Source: Leptospira inadai serovar Lyme str. 10
GTDB lineage: Bacteria > Spirochaetota > Leptospiria > Leptospirales > Leptospiraceae
Assembly: GCF_000243675.2 (NCBI RefSeq)
Contig: NZ_AHMM02000006.1
Coordinates: 1-64,000, forward strand
Reading direction: 5' to 3'
DNA length: 64,000 bases
This document shows, piece after piece, positions 61,667-64,000 of this stretch; within the stretch, counting starts at the first letter, position 1; each line of letters begins with the position of its first letter. Both the position numbers and the translations under genes were made by a program. A model generated the notes under the pieces. That model made no database searches, had not been told where the DNA came from, and saw only the letters and a program-made list of their open reading frames with translations.

Positions 61667-64000
61667 TTATTCTCCATTAGAATTTTGTTTCGGGTCGGCA
61701 GCTTTTATTTTTAGCCATCCTTCTCTAAATAGCAGGGTACCGGAAAAATTCGTTTCAGTGTGGACTTTCTCGATCGGCGAAAAATTTTGCCAGGAGCCGG
61801 ATTCCTTTTCCACCCAGGCCCAGTCCGTTCCGGCTATAAGCGGTATAGGGACTTGAAGATGGTCCGATGGAGTCAAAACGGGCGCCGTTTGAAACGTTAC
61901 GCTCATCTTTTCCAACGCCGGTGCATAATGATATCTCGGGATATCGATTCTTTTTTGAGGAACGATTCCTGTTGTTGCGTGAATCGGTGCCCTCGGGTCG
62001 ACGAGAAGTAAAACCGTTATAGGATCCTCCGCCGGATCCGGTTTAAGGGTGATCGTCGTTTCCGAAGGGATGGTGATCGTCGAATCGGAGCCGTCGGTAT
62101 GCGAGGAGTAGAAAACGGAGAAATCCGTTTTGCCGTCTTTTTCAGGATAAAAGCCGAGTAATCCGTCTTGGTATTGTAAGGCGCTTCCTAATCTAAGAGG
62201 AAAGGTAACTTGGGTAAAGCTCGCAACGTCGCTTTGGTTCTGATCGCTAATATTATAATGTAGCGAGGCCCAGCTTTGATTTTGAATCGGATTTCCTTTT
62301 AATTCCATCTTTAATTTCGCCCGCACGACGGCGATCGGCCGACCGATGAATTGAATTAAGCTCGTAGTCTCGCTATAGTTCTGCGGCTCTATGAATTGCA
62401 GGGATTTGTCCAGTGTGCTTATGAACGATTCCAGAAAGGATTCGTCTCTATTTAGAATACTAGATACGAATTCCAGAATATGCGAATTTTTGAATACTTG
62501 ATTCATCTTTTGCGAAAAATCCGCATCCTGAACTCGTATCGTTGTTATGGGATCCCTGCCCGGGGCGCTTTCGAAAAAAATGCCGCTGCCATCGTAAGCT
62601 GCGATCGACCCTAACGGGTTTCCGTCTTGGTCGTATATAACCAGACTTCCATCCAGATAGTTCGGCAGGATCCAGCCATGGATCGGTGAGTTGATACTGT
62701 TCATTTCTTCCGAGTCGTCGTACGTCGATAACCAACGAAACAATAATCTCGCGGGCTGAACGAAACGCGGAGGAAGGAAAGCGGGATAAATATCGTTTTG
62801 AACGGAAAGGCTGCGGGAGGCTACCGTAGGCGGGGTGTCATAATCCCGGTATTGACCGAAAGCGTCGATCACCCTAAGCTTCTGGATGCGTCCAAGCCCG
62901 CATCGGATCGGGTTAAAGTTGATTTCCGGCAGAGGATTGGCATCGTTCGTCCCACCGACAAAGTCCCGTATTTTTTGGTTGAATGTCCTTTCGAGTCCGC
63001 GCGCCAGAGGATCATTTATCTGAAATTGCATTTCTTGGGATTGCATACCCAACGCTTCGTTGAATCCGGAAAGCGCCTGCGACAAAACCGGAATATTCAC
63101 GGCCTGTTCGAGGATCTTCTGAACGATCGGGTTGGAGGAATACTTTTGATAGTCACTAACCCGATCTTTCAAATTCTTAATCGCTTGGGGAGTCAGTATC
63201 GTAGCGCCGGTATAGTTTTGTTCCTGCCCCAATCCTTCTCCGCCGTACTTTAAATCCGTTTCTCCGTCGGGAAGTTTACAATTCTTTTGAATGAAATCGG
63301 GGATATAGTTGGGCAGCGCGACTCCTTGAGCGACCGTTTCAATCGTCTGATACGGCCGGAATGCAAAATTCCATTGGAGTAGAATCGGATGCCAAGGACG
63401 ATCCCATGTATTAAATTGTAATGGGGAAGGTACCACGCCTGACGTACTATGATTCTTGTAAAATGAATCCGATCCACTCGAGTCGAATTCGCTTCGTAAT
63501 TGTTTTAAGATGTCCGAGATGGAAGATGCTTCGCTCGCTTTCAGAACGACTCCCCATTGACTTTTATCCAAATAATACGATTCGGAGAGAACTAGGTTGG
63601 GTAAATTTCCTAAAGGAAGATTGGAAATGTCGGAGTACTTGGGCAATTGGCCGGATGCAACCGCATATGATTTTGCCGAAAAGCCGAACTGGAATGTCGT
63701 GATCGTTTGCGAGTCGAGTCGGCAGAGCAATTTACCGGTTTCGGAAAACGCACCGTCGAATCCGTACCGACCCGAGGGTTGAAGATCTTTACCGGAAATT
63801 AATACTATCGGATCATTGGGTTTGTAAAATCGCGGGGCTTCGATCGCCTTTAGGGAATACTGCTTTCCGATCTCATCCGTAATTTTTTGCGAAAGGGACC
63901 GGATTTCGGAAGTAAGCGCGGAGAGATTCCCGTTCAGAACTTGAAACTGCGACTGGTCGCCGGTATTCGCTTCGATGAATTGTCTTATATCATTCGAACT
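61667..64000 (-). CDS. Large protein of unknown function, 5' end outside window
   Basis: The frame is open to base 64000; 777 residues are visible. The segment upstream of 63730 reads RFYKPNDPIVLISGKDLQ and is clearly coding, so the TTG at 63730 is not the start. Visible parts include LPNLVLSESYYLDKSQWGVV, NTWDRPWHPILLQWNFAF, a helical region (KDRVSDYQKYSSNPIVQKIL) and a C-terminal beta part (TDWAWVEKESGSWQNFSPIE). I recognise no domain. It is co-transcribed with the Ig-like paralogue downstream. Confidence 0.75.
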   Translation of the reverse strand, partial: SSNDIRQFIEANTGDQSQFQVLNGNLSALTSEIRSLSQKITDEIGKQYSLKAIEAPRFYKPNDPIVLISGKDLQPSGRYGFDGAFSETGKLLCRLDSQTITTFQFGFSAKSYAVASGQLPKYSDISNLPLGNLPNLVLSESYYLDKSQWGVVLKASEASSISDILKQLRSEFDSSGSDSFYKNHSTSGVVPSPLQFNTWDRPWHPILLQWNFAFRPYQTIETVAQGVALPNYIPDFIQKNCKLPDGETDLKYGGEGLGQEQNYTGATILTPQAIKNLKDRVSDYQKYSSNPIVQKILEQAVNIPVLSQALSGFNEALGMQSQEMQFQINDPLARGLERTFNQKIRDFVGGTNDANPLPEINFNPIRCGLGRIQKLRVIDAFGQYRDYDTPPTVASRSLSVQNDIYPAFLPPRFVQPARLLFRWLSTYDDSEEMNSINSPIHGWILPNYLDGSLVIYDQDGNPLGSIAAYDGSGIFFESAPGRDPITTIRVQDADFSQKMNQVFKNSHILEFVSSILNRDESFLESFISTLDKSLQFIEPQNYSETTSLIQFIGRPIAVVRAKLKMELKGNPIQNQSWASLHYNISDQNQSDVASFTQVTFPLRLGSALQYQDGLLGFYPEKDGKTDFSVFYSSHTDGSDSTITIPSETTITLKPDPAEDPITVLLLVDPRAPIHATTGIVPQKRIDIPRYHYAPALEKMSVTFQTAPVLTPSDHLQVPIPLIAGTDWAWVEKESGSWQNFSPIEKVHTETNFSGTLLFREGWLKIKAADPKQNSNGE

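Overview
The window looks like chromosomal DNA of the spirochaete genus Leptospira. The evidence is moderate GC content, many lipoproteins with loose spirochaetal lipoboxes (for example VNGC, FTASC, VIGC), PilZ-type proteins, TPR/MORN/NHL surface or periplasmic proteins, and a very long protein with the architecture of the Leptospira-restricted 'long structural protein' family. The species cannot be fixed from the sequence alone. No rRNA, tRNA or CRISPR array was recognised.

Layout. 1-2116: the 3' end of an IS1182-type transposase, then a complete IS4-family element that sits inside a terminator-like hairpin and has an 8-bp target duplication. 2139-7452: a two-gene TPR/NHL-VWA operon flanked by a dispersed ~150-bp repeat and a 7-bp minisatellite. 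7477-12499: housekeeping and signalling genes (histone-deacetylase-like hydrolase, DUF4015-type protein, crotonase-fold enzyme, PilZ-like protein). 12500-30100: sparsely coding accessory DNA with lipoproteins, an SGNH hydrolase, a serine beta-lactamase-like lipoprotein, a TetR-controlled thioesterase/membrane operon, a sterol-desaturase-like protein, a VOC protein, decayed genes and an IS3 remnant. 30049-30762: a GNAT toxin-like gene preceded by a previously untracked 52-aa ORF. 30880-34485: TPR, membrane, MORN and lipoprotein genes.

34706-52772 is the centre of interest. A 1,727-aa secreted protein carries a Hint (pretoxin autoprocessing) domain and a C-terminal toxin-like domain, with an overlapping immunity-type gene. 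It is followed by a tandem array of partial copies of itself. Each partial copy begins with the same ~190-bp header, which supplies a 5' UTR, a start codon and a signal-peptide-like segment. The header is joined to the body of the long protein at one of two points. The three long cassettes continue through a Hint domain into different C-terminal domains, each followed by a different small overlapping gene. Four toxin-like domain/immunity-candidate pairs can be read. Other cassettes are truncated, and the promoter and 5' end of the long gene have also been copied to the far end of the array. Five separate tandem duplications (180, 207, 348, 492 and 571 bp) lie inside the genes. The region behaves as a recombining polymorphic-toxin cassette bank in which each displaced cassette retains its own translation start.

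52853-64000: an AraC-type regulator, an M24 peptidase-fold protein, a beta-propeller lipoprotein, a DoxX protein, a RelBE-type toxin-antitoxin pair, and two convergent paralogous Ig-like proteins without signal peptides, one of which follows a long gene that runs off the right edge.
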